Made by a program: the position numbers and the translations under genes | Assembly: GCA_944548615.1 (NCBI GenBank) | Contig: OX155972.1 | Coordinates: 10,847,161-10,911,160, forward strand | Length of the DNA: 64,000 nucleotides | Direction of reading: 5' to 3' | DNA from: Micropterix aruncella | Lineage: Eukaryota; Arthropoda; Insecta; Lepidoptera; Micropterigidae | Part shown: positions 47,384 through 58,256 of the stretch, piece by piece | Numbering within the stretch: position 1 is the stretch's first letter | Layout of the letters: each line of letters opens with the position of its first letter | Notes under the pieces: model-generated | What the model saw: the letters and a program-made list of their open reading frames with translations, nothing else | Database searches by the model: none | Told to the model about the DNA's origin: nothing

Positions 47384-48435
47384 TTTTGAAACCCGCAAGG
47401 AGAGCCGTGTGTGGATTTACGAAGATGCACCAACCCCAAAAATGGCGAAAAAGCTTGAAGATCACAGCAACGTTACAGCAACGTTACAGCAAACTAGTAC
47501 ACTACAAAACGTTTACCTGCAGTTATTGAGCCAGTCAATACTAGTACCTACGAGTATTCGCGGGTTAATGGTGCATCACGACAATGCATCGTCACACACT
47601 TCACTGCAGACAGTTAAATTTCACGTGAACATAATGTAACAATCGTATATTGAACATCCACCCTATTCGCTTGATTTGGCCATAAGTGATTTCTGCTTGT
47701 TCTCATTTTGTCGTCGCTTGTTTTCGTTTATAAAGCCGGGATTGGGGCGTACTTTCAGAAATTGTGAAGGTTATAAAAAAAAACTTTTTATAATAATTTC
47801 CATTTCACGCTATCAATCAACGCTTCTATTTTATAATATAGAAATATTAATTATTTTGAGGGATTTTTAAAGAGAGAAAATATGGTTTATTCAACGTGAA
47901 AATCTTACTTATTGTGACGTTTAGATTAAGAAATTGAAAGAAATTTTGAAAAATCTGACCAGCGCGTACTAAGGAGGAAGATATGAATTCAATTTCGCGC
48001 TGAATATTTTTTTCGATATCTAATTAGTTGTCCATATATAAGTGCACAAAATCAACTCCAAACGTATTCAACGAAAACGTACTAAGTTTGAGGCCCATTT
48101 ACTTTGTCTTACATACCAAACTTAAAAGTCAAAAAAATCCTAAATATTACTCATATTGCCAATTATCGCATACAATGTATTTTTTTCCTATTGTATGTTC
48201 ACTTCAAAAAATAGAAAATGTTGACATATCATCACAAGAGCGCTAGGGGTAAATTTTTGAATACTAAGGCCTTAGCCAAAAAAAACATTTACGTGGTCGA
48301 TGTTTTACGACGGAAGATGCGATAGATAAAGCAATTCATCAGTTTTTTGAGAGCATTCCAAAAGATGACCTTCAAGCTTTAAAGTTGTGGAAGCTTCGGT
48401 TACAAAAGTGCATTGATGTAGGTGGTGATTACTTC
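47384..48435 (+). pseudogene. Mariner transposase pseudogene, split by an insertion of about 560 bp
   Basis: The first part reads YFETRKESRVWIYEDAPTPK, then GLMVHHDNASSHTSLQTVKF, an in-frame TAA at about 47637, then IEHPPYSLDLAISDFCLF. It keeps the last two catalytic aspartates (HHDNA and ISDF). They are 35 codons apart including the stop, one more than the 34 typical of mariner. The protein breaks near 47712 and resumes at about 48283 with HLRGRCFTTEDAIDKAIHQF and LQKCIDVGGDY. The first catalytic aspartate and the DNA-binding domain are gone. Confidence 0.82.
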
Positions 48436-48445
48436 TTTTTTTTGT

Positions 48446-49200
48446 ATTTGTCATACCTTTTAGGTATATAAATTAAGTTAGCATCTACTCGCAAATAATA
48501 TTCATACAATAGTATAGGTTAGTTCTAAAATATTGCCTGTTTGCCTTTTCTTACGAATAAAGCGTTTAATTATTATTATTATTATTACTTTGAAAATAAA
48601 TAAAATCATTTTCCCAAAAATACTTCTAGTTTTCTTTCAAAATATATAGCGTAGCCGCGTAGCAAAAAATATAAGTGTGACGTCACAGTTGCTTAAAAGT
48701 GGAAATGTGCAGGGAATGAGTCGTATCCAGGCGCAGACGCGTACGACTGCGTCTGTTTCTGACACCATAATAACGTAATTCCAGACGTATTATTGCCATT
48801 TCCGCAGGTCCGACGTTGGGGCCGATTGCGGTTATTTATATATCTATATGTTCTTTATATATGCGGTTCTAATACGATGTGATGTCATTTCTCATATCTG
48901 CTGACTTTTGGCATATGTCAGATTATATGGTTTTTCATGAAAGTTTTACATGGCGTTTTTATCTTGCCCCAAGACTTCGATATTTTTACTATGAATATAT
49001 TATTCGGAATGGAAGTACCTAACGGAGTGGAGTAGTTCGGAAGCGAAGTAACCGTCCGACCGTGAGTGGGGATATTGCGCGCCAGTCCATCAAACCACGC
49101 TTCCCGTGAATGCCCAAACCTCAAACCCACATCCATTTGCGATCATTCCTGGCAGAGACGTCGAGCGAGCCGCATCGTCGCAGGTTTTGTATTTTGTATT
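48446..49200. other. Intergenic, nothing recognised
   Basis: A GTGACGTCAC palindrome at about 48677-48686 is a CREB-type site by sequence. No adjacent promoter or gene supports a role. Confidence 0.45.
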
Positions 49201-49221
49201 TTGTATAGAATTACAAGGACT

Positions 49222-49750
49222 TGGAATTCTCGTGGAAGGTGAATGAAAATAATTATTGAAATTAACACAAAAGATTTAACGCCACAGAGGAACTAGTACA
49301 AGCCAAAAGATGTGGAAATATGTCAGTTGGAAACTTTAGTTCCTCATAGCTCATTCCTGTTGCTAAGAAACGAAGAGTGGCACTCAACCTCTCATAAGGA
49401 CTCACAGCTTGTCTTATAATTAGTGTCTCGTTTCGTTATGAGTGATTTACTGGTTCTATTAGTTTGAAGTATGTAGGTTTGTCCATCCTCAGATAGTTTC
49501 TCCAATCGCTTGGCTCTAATGATAATTCATTCAATAAATTGAAGTGGGTACCTAAGTACTCCTTGTTTTCAACCACTCTTTGTATTGTTTCGTTTTCGGT
49601 TTTCTGGTGACTGTGATGACAAACAGCAGCCGCACATAGTAAAACTTCTTCTTCTGAATCAGAACTCATAACAATGTCTGTAGACCCCCCCCCCCCCCCG
49701 TCAAACGCGAAAAATGAAAACCATTTGGACTGATCGTGAGTAGAGTACAA
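49222..49750 (-). pseudogene. PIF/Harbinger transposase, N-terminal fragment
   Basis: The minus frame from 49750 includes MSSDSEEEVLLCAAAVCHHS, then FNLLNELSLEPSDWRNYLRM and KPTYFKLIEPV. After a frameshift near 49440 it continues RQAVSPYERLSATLRFLATG and MSYEELKF. This is the acidic start, 'fRMs...fd.ll' block and 'ai.peeRLaiTLRfLAtG.sy..L' block that I know from Harbinger transposases. The catalytic DDE part is not seen. A C homopolymer at about 49686-49699 (Gly run) lies in the frame. Confidence 0.75.
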
Positions 49751-49824
49751 GTTTGGCGTCCATCCATTTGACTTCAGTAATTTGGAGCCACGCCACTTGG
49801 CGCTACCGTGGATGACAACCTTTA

Positions 49825-50020
49825 TGGGGTGTTTACACTCTCGCGCGAGGCGCGAGGCGAGACGCTAAACCATATCAGTAAACAAATGGAACAGAGGCAA
49901 AGCTTCTAACGAGCGTACAAAATGTTTACCTACTTGCTAGAAGCTTGGTCTCTGTTCCGTTTGTTTACTACATGGTTTTGCGTCTCGCCTCGCGCCTCGC
50001 GCGAGAGTGTAAACGCCCCA
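49825..50020. mobile_element. Harbinger-like MITE with 40-bp TIRs and TTA duplication (196 bp)
   Basis: The left arm TGGGGTGTTTACACTCTCGC and the right arm, on the other strand, TGGGGCGTTTACACTCTCGC continue inverted through the GCGAGGCGCGAGGCGAGACGC region. TTA flanks both ends (49822-49824 and 50021-50023), matching the TWA target preference of PIF/Harbinger. It lies 75 bases from the Harbinger transposase fragment. Confidence 0.83.
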
Positions 50021-50023
50021 TTA

Positions 50024-50371
50024 GAGTTCTAGCACACATCATAATTATTAGCGCGCTATCTGACTGTCACATCCACAATTTCTCCATACATCTCTATGTG
50101 ATATCTAACGTCTCGTCAGCGCAGCCAATAGAGGGCAGTGTCGACGACAAAATAAATTACAATATTTAATGAATAATAATGTACACATTTTTATTTGTTA
50201 TAATGTAATTAAACACAATTTAATCACCATTGTTATCATGTAATTTGATTTTTAAAAAACACATTTAAATATAAACTGCTTTAAATAATACACCATACTG
50301 GCGAAGTGACCTTATTAATATCCGATATTTAAAGATAAAAAATCAACGCTCGTTTAGGAGATAAAAGTAAA
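50024..50371. other. Intergenic, nothing recognised
   Basis: No gene is seen; the sequence is mostly AT-rich. Confidence 0.5.
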
Positions 50372-50953
50372 CTAGCTGAAACCCGTCGAGTTCGACGATA
50401 ACTTTATTGACCTTAATTTTTCAAAAATAAACGTAAAGATAGAAACGTATTTATGTACAAATAATATTTGTTTGGATTCTATTACTTTGCGGTGCCTTAC
50501 TCATTTGATCTACCGAAAATTTCGATGCTCCAAACATCCATTTACCCAATGGAATCGAATATTCAATGTTCTACTATAATACGCTTCTGGGTAAAAACTA
50601 CGTTATTGCAGTTTAGCTATCGCCTGTTAAAAGGGCTCCTGTTGACAGTATAAAATGGTCGCGCTGTAATCCAGCAGATAGCGCTGTCATTTTTATTTTT
50701 CTCTTTTGATGACACATATAGACTGAGAGCTTTTTTTATACACCTGAAAGATTTTTTTACGTCTAGCCATTCTCTCAATTTAGCGGTTACATAAAATACA
50801 CAATATATATTTTTTCATTTGATGACTTTTTTTACTCTTTTGATGACATATATAGAGTGAGTGCTTTTTAGACACCTCAACCATTTTTTAAACTTAGCCG
50901 TCTTTTTAATGTGACGGTTACAGGAAAAAACACGTTTCAAATTAATATATAGA
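50372..50953 (-). mobile_element. Non-autonomous Helitron L1 (582 bp)
   Basis: On the minus strand it begins TCTATATATTAATTTGAAAC at 50953 and ends GACGGGTTTCAGCTAG at 50372. A CGTCGA/TCGACG hairpin lies just before that 3' end. Internal blocks related to CTCTTTTGATGACA and GACTGAGAGC are repeated. There is no coding sequence. It touches L2 with no base between. Confidence 0.85.
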
Positions 50954-51930
50954 CTAGCTGAAACCCGTCGGGATCGATAATCAGTTTATTAACAGTAATG
51001 TATAAAAAATAAAGGGAAATATACTTTTTATTTATATACAAATAATATGTGTATTTTGAAATAATTCGATTAAGTTTCGGTGCCTTGCTCATTTGATCGG
51101 AAACGGACAGAAACAATCGAAGTAAACAAAAAGTAAACAAAATTTTTCGCGCCAATTCAGCTTACCTTAATTTAGGAACTAAACGCTAGATGGCGGTGAA
51201 ATGCAGAAAAAAATGTTTTAACTATATCGAGTAAAAAAATTGGTTGCATCACCCCTAGACTTTCCCGGCAAGCAGACAATCCCCATCGCTCGCCAAACCT
51301 ACTAACCCCCCTCCCCCCTTCCCTTCCAACCCCCTCTCGAACCAGTCCCCCAATCATCCCCCCAAAACCTCCCTCTTTCTCACTCTCTCCCCTTCTCTCT
51401 CCCAACCCCCCTCTTTCTATCCCTTTCTCTCTAACCCCTCCTCCTGATCCTCCCTCTTTCTCTCTCCCCTTCTCCCTCTAACCTCCTCTCCCTATCCCCC
51501 ACCCCAACTCACCCCCCTTACCCTCTTTAACTATCCCCTCCTCCCGCACACCCTTCACCCCTTCTTTCCTCTATCCCCCCCATCCCCCACGCTCCCGCCC
51601 GCGGATATCCAGCAAATGGCACCATCATTTTTTATTTTTGTTTTGATGACTTTTTTTATTTTTATCTTTTAGTGACATATCTACAGACGGAGACCTTTTT
51701 AGACACCTCAATCAAATGTTTACACCTAGTTGTTCTCTTAATTTGGCGTTTACAGGAAAAACACGTTAAAAAAATATACTTTTCTCTTTTGATGACTTTT
51801 TAATTTTTTTCTTTTGATGACACATCTAGAGACTGAGATATTTTTTTAGACACCTCAACAAAATTCATGCACCTAGCCATTCTCTCGATATGGTCGTTAC
51901 AGGAAAAAAACACGTTTTAATTAATATAGA
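50954..51930 (-). mobile_element. Non-autonomous Helitron L2 (977 bp), joined to L1
   Basis: On the minus strand it begins TCTATATTAATTAAAACGTG at 51930 and ends GACGGGTTTCAGCTAG at 50954. It shares both ends and the TTTTGATGAC blocks with L1. It also carries a pyrimidine-rich tract at 51295-51600 that L1 lacks. The Gly/Arg/Glu-rich minus frame over that tract is not a gene. Confidence 0.83.
51295..51600. repeat. C/T-rich polypyrimidine tract
   Basis: About 300 bases of almost pure C and T on the plus strand (for example CTCTTTCTCTCTCCCCTTC), with scattered AAC triplets. It lies inside Helitron L2. Confidence 0.9.
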
Positions 51931-53540
<1,610 letters not shown>

Positions 53541-53544
53541 AATG

Positions 53545-53550
53545 TTTATT
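53545..53550 (-). promoter_or_regulatory. Candidate polyadenylation signal of the ERC-like gene
   Basis: An AATAAA hexamer on the minus strand lies about 53 bases past the stop codon at 53603. The hexamer is common by chance in AT-rich DNA, so its use is inference. Confidence 0.4.
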
Positions 53551-53602
53551 AACATTGAAAAAAATATGTAAAACAGCGAAAATAAAAATAAATGCTAAAA
53601 CC

Positions 53603-53638
53603 TCACAAAATCGTTCCGGGAATGTCTTGAAAATCATC
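53603..53638 (-). CDS. ERC/ELKS-Bruchpilot-like protein, terminal exon
   Basis: The acceptor TTTTTTTTCAG precedes GATGATTTTCAAGACATTCC, which encodes DDFQDIPGTIL and a TGA stop. It joins in phase 0 to the exon ending at 53708. The short acidic end is consistent with a cytoplasmic scaffold protein but is not itself diagnostic. Confidence 0.6.
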   Translation of the reverse strand, partial: DDFQDIPGTIL

Positions 53639-53707
53639 CTGAAAAAAAATTGAAATTTATTTACCGAATTTGGAGTTTCTGGATAAAAATATAATTTAAA
53701 AACTCAC

Positions 53708-53848
53708 TATTTCTTTGTTTTGTGAGAATTTAACAGGATCGAAGTAATTGTCAATATTCGAGATATTTCCTTCATCATCTTCAACCATGTATACGACTAG
53801 ATTCTCACAAGTTTCCAATTCTTTCAAAATTGAAGCCGCCTTTTCATT
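53708..53848 (-). CDS. ERC/ELKS-Bruchpilot-like protein, penultimate exon
   Basis: Bounded by the acceptor TTTGTTTACAG and the donor ATA|GTGAGT, it is 141 bases long and starts and ends in phase 0. It encodes NEKAASILKELETCENLVVY and then MVEDDEGNISNIDNYFDPVK before FSQNKEI. The first half continues the coiled coil and the second half is acidic. In ERC proteins the coil is likewise followed by an acidic tail. Confidence 0.65.
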
Positions 53849-54044
53849 CTGTAAACAAAAAAAATGGAAAAAAGGCTTTTAAAAAGGGCTTTACCAAACA
53901 GTCTTGTATCACGAGCCTGGTCTCGATTTAAAAGATCGATATACAAGAATAACCGATATGTCGAAAATAGCTAACACTGCTAAATAATAATGCTAATACT
54001 GAAAATAGCTAAAACTGTGTTTCTTAAATAACTAATATCGGAAG

Positions 54045-54356
54045 ATATGTACATCGAACGACTTACTGAAGGTGGTGGTGGATTTGATTGACCAGCCGAC
54101 CTGTCGAAGACTATCATATGCAAAAACTCTCAGAAGGAGGTTACCGCAAAGTATAACGGACGATCAATTGTGCGCTGGCAGCTTAGAAGGAGGACGAGAC
54201 TCTTGTGGAGGCGATAGTGGTGGACCTCTGCAAGTGACGATAGCTGACAACCAATGCCTTTTCAACATTATCGCCGTTACCAGTATTGGAAAGAGCCCTT
54301 GCGGAAGTGCCAAGGGACCTGGCATATACACTGCAGTGAAGAGTCATGTGAAATAA
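54045..54356 (+). pseudogene. Trypsin-like serine protease, C-terminal exon (possibly dead)
   Basis: An acceptor (ATCGGAAG) opens a frame reading ICTSNDLLKVVVDLIDQPTC, then DDQLCAGSLEGGRDSCGGDS and GGPLQV, and later GSAKGPGIYTAVKSHVK. The catalytic serine is the AGT codon at about 54236-54238. The aspartate six residues before it and the TSIG and GPG glycines predict trypsin-like specificity. The frame stops at TAA one residue before the tryptophan that usually follows SHVK; AAATAAATGG looks like a small duplication of AAAT. Exons with the catalytic His and Asp are not in view. It sits antisense inside an intron of the ERC-like gene. Confidence 0.78.
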
Positions 54357-54374
54357 ATGGCGTTTTAGGAGTAG

Positions 54375-54758
54375 CTATGTCTACCGCCGGAAAATTGTCC
54401 AAAAACTGACGGGGATTTGCCAAAAGGGAAACTATCACAATTTTGTATAATGTCGGAACAAGAGACTTTATGCTGTATTCAACGCAGCCCCATGAGCAAC
54501 GACCCGAGATCATCAGAAAACCAGGATAAATCCAACAATGTATCTTCTACATCACCGCCTACTACAACAACTACCAATAAGTCACCGGTCTCTACAATAG
54601 CTCCAGAAAAACCTCGAACATCACCACAAGCCATAACTACCAATTTCATAAATGACAGTGTGGAAAAACGAACTAAATCCGAAAAAAAAAAAAAAAAATT
54701 GCTCTGCAATATTGAGTACAAATTTAACAATGACAGCCATTGGTGTGTTGGCGATTAA
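54375..54758 (+). CDS. CLIP-domain exon following the protease exon
   Basis: From a possible acceptor (TTTTAGGAGTAG) the frame reads LCLPPENCPKTDGDLPKGKL and then SQFCIMSEQETLCCIQ. The spacing C-x5-C-x15-C-x8-C-C fits the second to sixth cysteines of a CLIP domain, the disulfide knot that regulates arthropod immune and clotting proteases. A Ser/Thr/Pro-rich linker and a Lys-rich patch follow before a stop. It shares the reading frame of the protease exon but two to three stops lie between. CLIP domains normally precede the protease domain, so this may be the next gene of a tandem pair or a rearranged copy. Confidence 0.6.
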   Translation, partial: LCLPPENCPKTDGDLPKGKLSQFCIMSEQETLCCIQRSPMSNDPRSSENQDKSNNVSSTSPPTTTTTNKSPVSTIAPEKPRTSPQAITTNFINDSVEKRTKSEKKKKKLLCNIEYKFNNDSHWCVGD

Positions 54759-54997
54759 TTAATTTATTTTATTTTATCTGCATCCAAACTTTTCTCTGGT
54801 CGTAACGGTCTCCGTTCCATCAGGTTCAGAAGAGGGAGGAAGAGAGAGTGCACCCGTGGTCGCGCGCCCACCTGTGCATTATTATACAGCCTGCGCACTT
54901 GACTGCTTCCGAACAATGGACGCTGAGAAGACTAAAGAAGTCACTAGAATCTACAATGCAGTCGCTATGGCCGAACACGGCTAGAAGGATATATATA

Positions 54998-55190
54998 ATA
55001 TCGGAAAATAGTTCATTCGAACGAGACAGAGCAGTGCATTAGAACGGAATGTGAATACACAAAAACTACCTGCCGCACATAAAATAATCTGAATTAGTTT
55101 GAATACATTTCGTCCGGTCTTAGATTTTGCCGTGTTATATTCAAATGGTAGTTTTATTCTGAAAAAGTGACAAACGCTAATTTTTAACCG
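54998..55190. mobile_element. MITE family D, partial copy D3
   Basis: The text TAGTTCATTCGAACGAGACA, GCATTAGAACGGAATGTGAA, then ACAAAAACTACCTGCCGC matches the left half interior of the MITE at 56282. The terminal repeats are missing. Confidence 0.55.
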
Positions 55191-55199
55191 CCTTAAAAA

Positions 55200-55690
55200 A
55201 AGGAGGCTATCAATTTGTTACCTTAGAACTCCGTTATTTATGAACTCATTAAAAAAAACTCTTTTTATTTGAAAGGATATACCTACCTACTTCCAGATTG
55301 GTCCCATTTTTATCAAAATCAAGTTAGGATGATGGGATCCATGAGGAATTGACAGAACTCTTCATATATTATCATATGAGGTTAAAAATTTACATGTCGG
55401 TTTAGTTCCGATGACATGCATTTTTTTATGGTAAGCATGACTTGATTCTACACCCAGGGTTGGCTCCCGACGAGGGGACTACTCAACGGTCAACAGTACA
55501 GACACGAAATTTTGTATAATATGCATTCAATTACGACAGCCCGTTCTAAGTTTCACCAAGACAGGCTGCGGCACCCAGGGTTGGCTTCCAACGCGAGGGA
55601 AGTCATCAACAGTCAACAGCACAGACACGAAATATTGTATACTCGTTCAATTATGATAGCCCGTTCTAAGTTTTACCATGACATGGTTGA
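55200..55690 (+). repeat. Family N: leader plus two 120-bp units
   Basis: The leader (TTATTTATGAACTCATT, GATGATGGGATCCATGAGG) precedes two units with GGTTGGCTCCCGACGAGGGG and CTCAACGGTCAACAGTACAG. It is the same structure as 45890-46410. Confidence 0.78.
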
Positions 55691-55744
55691 TTCACTTATA
55701 AAAAAACGGACTCGGACTTCTTTTGCAAAAATGTTGATATTATA

Positions 55745-55860
55745 TATTTAACAAATTGCCTCTCTTGCTGGTTGGGTTGGTTGGTGCGCGGGTTGAGGGG
55801 AATAAGAGTGGGGTGAGTAAGGGTGGGGGGGGGGGGTCGGGGGCTTGTCTACTTGCCTGT
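55745..55860. repeat. G-rich low-complexity tract
   Basis: Repeated GGTTGGGTTGG and GGGTGAGTAAGGGTGG text runs into a 12-base or longer G run. Four G runs in a short interval make G-quadruplex formation plausible. It lies within an intron of the ERC-like gene. Confidence 0.75.
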
Positions 55861-55968
55861 AAAGTCTCTGGGTGAAACAGCCAATTTTATCAATATTTGT
55901 ATTTGTGTAAAATAACAAAAAATATATTTTTTTTAAATGAAAAATGAGTGTACTAAAATAAAACAGAC

Positions 55969-56116
55969 CTCCGATTGTAATAATTCCAGTAGTTTTTGTC
56001 GTTCGGCTGTAAGTCTCTCTGTCTCCAAGCTATCCTCGGGTGAACGTCGTGGTGATATCTCAGCATGAGCTAACAGGGAATCTTTCTCACTGATACCAAT
56101 CTGTAAGGATTCTTGC
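55969..56116 (-). CDS. ERC/ELKS-Bruchpilot-like protein, internal exon
   Basis: The acceptor TTATTTTCCAG is followed by G-CAA-GAA-TCC, completing an Arg codon begun in the upstream exon. The protein reads RQESLQIGISEKDSLLAHAE, then RSPEDSLETERLTAERQKLL and ELLQSE. In ERC/ELKS proteins I know a matching order, K-Q-E-A-L...I-S-E-K-D...L-x-x-E-R-D-R-L-x-x-Q-L. The donor GAG|GTCTGT is weak but gives phase 0 into the next exon. Confidence 0.7.
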
Positions 56117-56281
56117 CTGGAAAATAAATAAAAGTATATTACCGCATACTTTTCGATGCAGTAGTATCGCATAAACTAGTATTATTGATTAAATAAGGTA
56201 TTCGATTGCTCAACGCCACAGTACGATTTGAAAACCCTTCTGCGCTGGCGAAATGCAGATGGCGCTGATAACATGGATAAT

Positions 56282-56594
56282 GAGCCCGATTGCGTTTCTT
56301 TGTGACCTAACCCTGAAATTAGTTCAAGCGAACGAGATAGAGCAATACGTTAGAGCGGATTATGAAACGAACGATTGTCGATAAAAACTACCTGTCGAAC
56401 GTATGTATACTCGTCCGAATAAATTTGAACACATTTCATGCGATGCTTTAGATTCAGATGCTTTATCTTTGGTTGTTATTTTTAATGCGAAAAAGTGACA
56501 ATCGTTCATTTTACATTCCGCTCAGCGTATTGCCATATCTTGCTCACACGAACTAATTTTCGATTTTAGTTCACAAAGAAACGCAATCGAGCCC
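56282..56594. mobile_element. MITE family D, copy D4 (313 bp, long TIRs)
   Basis: The left end GAGCCCGATTGCGTTTCTTT and the right end, on the other strand, GGGCTCGATTGCGTTTCTTT are inverted. Complementarity extends through GTTAGAGCGG-type text for about 100 bases per side. It lies in an intron of the ERC-like gene and is non-coding. Confidence 0.85.
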
Positions 56595-56708
56595 AATGAA
56601 TGTTTTATTTTCTAAATGAGTGATTGAATAATAAAACCGTATAATTTAACCAATAATAACAATAATATTATTCTTACGAAGAAAAAAACACAAAACAATA
56701 AAACTTAC

Positions 56709-56869
56709 CTTACTAGGAGCAATTGTCGTATCTGTGCACTTATATTTGTTGTAATGTTTCTTATAGTGGCTCTACTACTTCGAACATGAGTCATCATCTG
56801 ACTACACGTCTGACACTTCAAGACTGAAGCACTCTGCAAAGAGTACAGTCGCTGTTCCAACTTGCGCAT
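56709..56869 (-). CDS. ERC/ELKS-Bruchpilot-like protein, internal exon
   Basis: The acceptor TTTTTATGTAG and the donor AG|GTAAGT bound 161 bases. The protein reads MRKLEQRLYSLQSASVLKCQ, then TCSQMMTHVRSSRATIRNIT and TNISAQIRQLLLV with a split Arg codon. The leading heptads continue the coil of the long exon and a Cys-x2-Cys pair interrupts it. The 2-base overhang is completed by the first base of the exon at 56116, which strongly supports the splice. Confidence 0.7.
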
Positions 56870-56959
56870 CTACATAAAAAATAAAGAAAAATTACAATAA
56901 CACATTAATTTATTTATTGATAATAATAGGTACCTACACAAACAATACTCTTATAAATA

Positions 56960-57790
56960 TTAGGACCTTGCATTGAAAACTTGTATTTTCTAAAATTTGA
57001 AGAAGCCGAATTAAAGTCCATACTCCATAAAGATTCGAGTCTGACGCTGGCAAAGATAAGTGAAGTACTTAATGTTCATGCCTCAACCGTTTCGACACGT
57101 TTAAAATTTATGGGAGTCATTCAAAAGGAAGGGCATTTAGTTTCTCACGAGTTGAAGCTGAGGGACATCGAAAGACGTATCATGACTTGTGAAATTCTCC
57201 TTTGCCGTCAAAAAAGAAAAGGTTTCACCACCGAATAATCACCGGCGACGAAAAGTGGATCTTTTACGAGAACCCCAAAAGCAAAAAATATCACTCCTAC
57301 TCCGGTGAATCACTTCCATCGACCTCAACAGTCACGCCGAAGAGAGACATCCACGGATCCGAGGTAATGCTTTGCATTTGGTGGGACCAAAAGGGTGTCA
57401 TCTAATACGAGCTGCTGAAACCGGGAAAAACCATCACGGTCGATCGCTATCGAGTTCAGCTAAAGAATTTGAGCGATGCTATGAAGATAAAACGGCTGGA
57501 ATACGCTAAAAGGCTATAATACGCTAAAAGGTAATTTTCCAGCATGACCATGCTCGACCACACATCGCGATGCAGGTCAAGAACTTCCTGGAAACGCTTC
57601 GCTGGGACATCCTACCTCACCCGCCGTACTCCCCAGATATTGCACAATCCGACTACTATTTGTTCCGGTCATTGGCCCATGGCCTTTCCGAGCAGCGCTC
57701 CTAGCCTTTCGAGGATAATGAAAAACGGCTGGATTTGTGGATAGCCTCCAAGGTCGAAGACTTCTTCCGCCGGGGAATTAGTACATAAAT
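56960..57790 (+). pseudogene. Mariner transposase pseudogene in an ERC-like gene intron
   Basis: Three frames carry ordered mariner blocks. The first is AELKSILHKDSSLTLAKISE with VLNVHASTVSTRLKFMGVIQ, the second helix-turn-helix. The second is ITGDEKWIFYENPKSKK with VMLCIWWDQKGVI-stop-YELLKPGKT. The third is QHDHARPHIAMQVKNFLETL with HPPYSPDIAQSDYYLF. The three catalytic aspartates are present as GDEKW, QHD and SDYY, and the last two are 34 residues apart, the mariner D34D spacing. Frameshifts near 57215 and 57525 (a duplicated AATACGCTAAAAGG) and an in-frame TAA near 57403 inactivate it. Terminal repeats are not seen. Confidence 0.87.
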
Positions 57791-57865
57791 ATACAGGCTG
57801 ACTTTTAATTACCCGGCATCCTTAAAGGGGGTGAATAATTACGAGCAAATAATCAACTCTTGATT

Positions 57866-57935
57866 AAAAACAGTCAATCGGAATGCATAATCGATTGACT
57901 GACGCCGCACGGTGCGCAAACCGTCCAGCAGCTTA
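57866..57935 (+). repeat. GC-rich repeat family A, short fragment A6
   Basis: The text CAGTCAATCGGAATGCATAA, GATTGACTGACGCCGCACGG and TGCGCAAACCGTCCAG is a 70-base piece of family A in the intron. Confidence 0.65.
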
Positions 57936-58256
57936 ATGGATATTGTCAAAGAAGAGAACAATTTTGTCAAGTTAAACTGAGTATTTCATTGCTAGGCCAG
58001 GTACTTATCATCCCGCCCTCGTATAAAGGCTTAAAAAGGTTTACGAAAGGTTAACTAATGTATTTGGTTTATTCCGCTGTCTATTTAATCAAAAGGTTTT
58101 TTACGTCTCCTGTAAAGTAACAAAAAATCGGATGCAACATTTGACCACAGCAGGGTCGAATAAGGTGGCTAGGTATGCTAGGTGCAGGAACTACAATTTA
58201 GAAGAACTAGTAGGTACGTTACCACATAATAATATTTTCAATATTGTCTCACTCAC

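Noticed and set aside
48677..48686. CREB-type GTGACGTCAC site as a promoter element
   Set aside because: No transcription start or gene lies nearby to give it a role.
51172..51405. Gly/Arg/Glu-rich minus-strand protein
   Set aside because: It is the complement of a C/T-rich tract inside a Helitron.
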